From assembly GCA_019058315.1 (NCBI GenBank), contig JAHPZH010000004.1, forward strand, positions 310,001 through 374,000: a stretch of DNA of 64,000 bases, read 5' to 3'. The notes under the pieces are model-generated. The model saw nothing but the letters and a program-made list of their open reading frames with translations. It made no database searches and had not been told where the DNA came from. Each line of letters starts with the position of its first letter. Within the stretch, counting starts at the first letter, position 1. Made by a program: the position numbers and the translations under genes. Shown here piece after piece: positions 61,703 to 64,000 of this stretch. Source of the stretch: Candidatus Helarchaeota archaeon. Its GTDB lineage: Archaea > Asgardarchaeota > Lokiarchaeia > Helarchaeales > RDOG01.

Positions 61703-62278
61703 GTGAGCTCAATAAAATCATTTATCGAAAAATATACGAAAAAAATAATGCTTAAAAATGGTACTGAAGCATTATTAAGACCAATTAAAGATACAGATAG
61801 TCAATTATTGTATAATTTATTTCATTCTTGTTCATATGACACACTTTTTTATCGTTTTATGAGTTCATCAGTTTATTTGAATTTACAAAAAGGAAACACT
61901 TCTTTTGTTATGAAGACAGTGAGACGATTCACTCAAATTGATTATGAAAATCAACTCTCGATTGTTGCTATAAAAAAAGAAAATGATAAAGATATAATAG
62001 TATCTGAGGGCATGTATGTCAAAACGGGACCAAATCGTGCTGAAGTTGGTGCTTTAACCGGGGATGAATGGCAAAGACAAGGTCTCGCTACTAATATTGG
62101 TACCTTTTTGATGGAAATTGCTAAAACAAAGGAAATAAAATTCTTTGAAGGAGAAATTCTATTGGCTAACTTTAAATTAATAAATTTAATGAAAACCATG
62201 AAAATAAAATATAATAAGGTTATAAGTCATGGGACGTTACATTTCGAGATTGATTTAGACGAACCTTTTTATGAATAA
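61703..62278 (+). CDS. GNAT-family N-acetyltransferase
   Basis: GNAT fold: LKNGTEALLRPIKDTDSQLLYNLFHS at the start, strand IVAIKKENDKDIIVSEG, and motif A with GDEWQRQGLATNIGTFLMEIAK, whose QRQGLA is the acetyl-CoA pyrophosphate loop (Q/R-x2-G-x-A). The family acetylates small amines or protein lysines. GTG start at 61703. Its end overlaps the threonine dehydratase start by 8 bases, so the two are co-translated and may be regulatory partners. Confidence 0.8.
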   Translation: MSSIKSFIEKYTKKIMLKNGTEALLRPIKDTDSQLLYNLFHSCSYDTLFYRFMSSSVYLNLQKGNTSFVMKTVRRFTQIDYENQLSIVAIKKENDKDIIVSEGMYVKTGPNRAEVGALTGDEWQRQGLATNIGTFLMEIAKTKEIKFFEGEILLANFKLINLMKTMKIKYNKVISHGTLHFEIDLDEPFYE

Positions 62279-63512
62279 TAAAAAAAAGATGATAATTTTG
62301 GAAGTTGATAATGTTAAACAGATTGAAAATGCTAAAAAAATGCTAGAAGCAATTGTACATGAAACTCCTTTAGAATATAATACAACTTTTAGTGAAGTCT
62401 CAGGAAACCAAATTTATCTTAAATTAGAAAACCTACAGAAAACTGGATCTTTTAAAGTTAGAGGCGCATTTAATAAAATAATGAAATTGAGTGAAAAAGA
62501 AAGAAAAAATGGAGTAATTGCTGCTTCTGCAGGGAATCATGGACAAGGTGTTGCTTTAGCAGCAAAGAAATCCGGAATAAAATCTACAATAGTTGTGCCT
62601 AAAGGTACACCCATAATTAAAATACAAGCAATAAAAAGTTATGATGCCGAAGTTATTGAATATGGTAAAAGTTTTGATGAAGCCTACCAAAAGGCTTTAG
62701 AAATTCAAAAAGAAAAAAAAATGACCTTTATAGAACCCTTTAATGATATGGATATTATTATTGGGCAAGGCACAATAGGATTAGAAATATTAAAACAATT
62801 ACCTGATGTTGATATTATAGTTGTTCCAATTGGAGGCGGAGGAATAATTTCTGGTATTGCTTTATATTGTAAAAGAGTTAATCCTAAAATTAAAATTATT
62901 GGAGTCCAATCTGAGGGTGTTAAGACTTTATATCACTCATTTAAAAAAGGAAAATACGAAATTCCAGAAATAAAGGATACTATAGCAGAAGGTATCGCTG
63001 TTAAGAGACCAGGAGATATAACTTTTAAAATAATTAAAAATACTGTGGATGATATAGTCACCGTAAATGATGATGAAATTGCAAATGCTATTTTAATGTT
63101 GATGGAAAGGGCTAAACTTATAGTTGAGGGGGCAGGAGCAGTTCCTCTAGCAGCAATTTTAAATAACAAAATACCTGCTAAAGATAAAAAAATAGTTTTA
63201 GTGTTATCTGGCGGAAATATTGATGTAAATTTAATAAATCGAATTATATTAAAAGGTCTTATTAAAGCTGGGCGTCTGTTAAAAATTGTAACTAAAATTA
63301 AGGATATACCAGGTAGTCTTTCAAAAATTCTACAAATAATTGCAGAAGAAGGTGGCAATATAATCACAATAGAACATAATAGAGCAAAAATCGACTTACC
63401 ATTTAAAGAAGCTGAAATTGAAATTGATTTGGAAACAAGAGATAGTTCTCATATTTCTAAAATTTTAAAACGTCTGAAGAAAGAGAATTACCTAATAGAA
63501 GTCGAGGAATAA
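62271..63512 (+). CDS. ilvA: Threonine dehydratase (threonine ammonia-lyase), ACT-domain type
   Basis: PLP enzyme that deaminates L-threonine to 2-oxobutanoate. LKLENLQKTGSFKVRGAFNKI contains the PLP lysine K62; AASAGNHGQGVALAA and VPIGGGGIISG bind the cofactor phosphate; VLSGGNID is the distal signature. Residues 330-413 form an ACT domain (KIKDIPGSLSKILQIIAEEGGNI) with expected ligand regulation. At 413 aa it matches catabolic or ACT-containing archaeal forms. Feeds isoleucine synthesis or threonine breakdown. Overlaps the GNAT gene. Confidence 0.93.
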   Translation: MNNKKKMIILEVDNVKQIENAKKMLEAIVHETPLEYNTTFSEVSGNQIYLKLENLQKTGSFKVRGAFNKIMKLSEKERKNGVIAASAGNHGQGVALAAKKSGIKSTIVVPKGTPIIKIQAIKSYDAEVIEYGKSFDEAYQKALEIQKEKKMTFIEPFNDMDIIIGQGTIGLEILKQLPDVDIIVVPIGGGGIISGIALYCKRVNPKIKIIGVQSEGVKTLYHSFKKGKYEIPEIKDTIAEGIAVKRPGDITFKIIKNTVDDIVTVNDDEIANAILMLMERAKLIVEGAGAVPLAAILNNKIPAKDKKIVLVLSGGNIDVNLINRIILKGLIKAGRLLKIVTKIKDIPGSLSKILQIIAEEGGNIITIEHNRAKIDLPFKEAEIEIDLETRDSSHISKILKRLKKENYLIEVEE

Positions 63513-63552
63513 TCCTGATAAGTATAATTTAAAAAAAAGAGAAAGAGAAATA

Positions 63553-63984
63553 TTATTCTTGCATTTCCATCAATTTTGAAATTAATGCTATAGTAAAACC
63601 TTGAAATGTTAAAGCTATTCCTAGTATAAATCCAGTTATTGGAGCACTCACGAAAAAATACAGTCCAACAAATCTATTTACCGGGTTTACATTTACCAAT
63701 CCAGCAAGACCTATTAGATAGGATAATGTCATTGCATTAAAATTCGCCCGAAAACCTATTAACATTATAATAGGACCCGCTACACTTAAACCTACACCAA
63801 CCCATAAAAGATATAATTGTAATGAATAAGTAATTCCTTCGTCAATCACCGAATAGACAAATAAGAAAGTAATCAAACCGACTCCAACTAATGATAAAAC
63901 CGTACCTATAAATATACCTGATACATTTAATTTAATCATTATTAAAAACGAGATTTGCCAGATATTATTACCAAACGAACCCAT
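63553..63984 (-). CDS. Four-helix membrane protein, may continue past the right edge
   Basis: Four or five hydrophobic segments (about 18-40, 50-72, 78-98, 105-135). The frame stays open upstream of ATG 63984 to the window end, so the true N-terminus may lie outside. Polytopic membrane protein of unknown function; GVGLSVAGPIIMLIGFRA is the clearest helix. It is convergent with ilvA, 40 bases apart. Confidence 0.55.
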   Translation of the reverse strand: MGSFGNNIWQISFLIMIKLNVSGIFIGTVLSLVGVGLITFLFVYSVIDEGITYSLQLYLLWVGVGLSVAGPIIMLIGFRANFNAMTLSYLIGLAGLVNVNPVNRFVGLYFFVSAPITGFILGIALTFQGFTIALISKLMEMQE

Positions 63985-64000
63985 TCTACTTGCAAACGCA

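Overview
The window looks like an AT-rich (roughly 30% GC by eye) chromosome segment of an Asgard archaeon of the Lokiarchaeia type. The signs are an archaeal histone (51385), two tandem Ras-superfamily GTPases (49396, 49930), a longin-like membrane protein (19100), a Roadblock-like protein (44093), an AN1 zinc finger fused to a JAMM/MPN domain (58853), giant TPR proteins, archaeal EndA, HisS of archaeal context, a geranylgeranyl-reductase-family flavoprotein, and multi-cluster ferredoxins with B12/radical-SAM proteins. Taxonomy is inferred from gene content; no rRNA, tRNA, CRISPR array or integrase was recognised.

Region 1 (1 to about 18.7 kb) is accessory DNA and behaves like one end of an integrated mobile element or provirus that continues beyond the left edge. 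It contains many tiny ORFans, a tandem duplicated 63-aa gene pair (1399, 1605), and a tightly coupled minus-strand operon of ten membrane or secreted proteins (11288 down to 2497). That operon includes a CPBP-type intramembrane protease, two anchored proteins with extracellular beta domains and a 641-aa secreted/anchored protein. A second block (11.4-18.7 kb) holds an HhH-GPD-like protein, a 293/530-aa overlapping pair, a protein with an internal duplication and Cys cluster, and a HEPN-domain protein beside a small ORF. No housekeeping gene lies in this region. The probable junction with the chromosome is the 18.7-19.1 kb gap, which holds inverted repeats and a perfect G-quadruplex motif inside a hairpin.

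Region 2 (19.1-32.8 kb) is chromosomal: longin membrane protein, HisS, EndA, then a lineage-specific cluster. That cluster has two ~385-aa paralogues of unknown function (22345, 29215) flanking four tandem 7-TM paralogues and a radical-SAM protein; a fifth 7-TM copy is at 43100. A winged-helix multi-[4Fe-4S] protein and a cupin follow. Between the cupin and the next gene is a decayed remnant of a divergent radical-SAM/ferredoxin pair.

Region 3 (33-46 kb) has a 14-repeat LVIVD surface protein with calcium-type repeats, a second radical-SAM/ferredoxin divergent pair, an acyl-CoA dehydrogenase, a VWA protein, a TPR protein, the fifth 7-TM protein and a Roadblock protein. Region 4 (45.7-64 kb) has a YhaM-like HD nuclease, a nucleotidyltransferase-like protein with a lysine-rich tail, a GalT-like protein, the twin GTPases, two tiny zinc-binding ORFs, a GC-rich hairpin, histone, DsrE-like protein, a second acyl-CoA dehydrogenase, a 28-repeat TPR protein, the flavoprotein, AN1-JAMM, and a GNAT/threonine dehydratase pair.

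The most promising unexplained items are the ten-gene envelope operon, the AN1-JAMM fusion, the unknown-family paralogues around the 7-TM array, the decayed module, and the two hairpins with G-rich loops.
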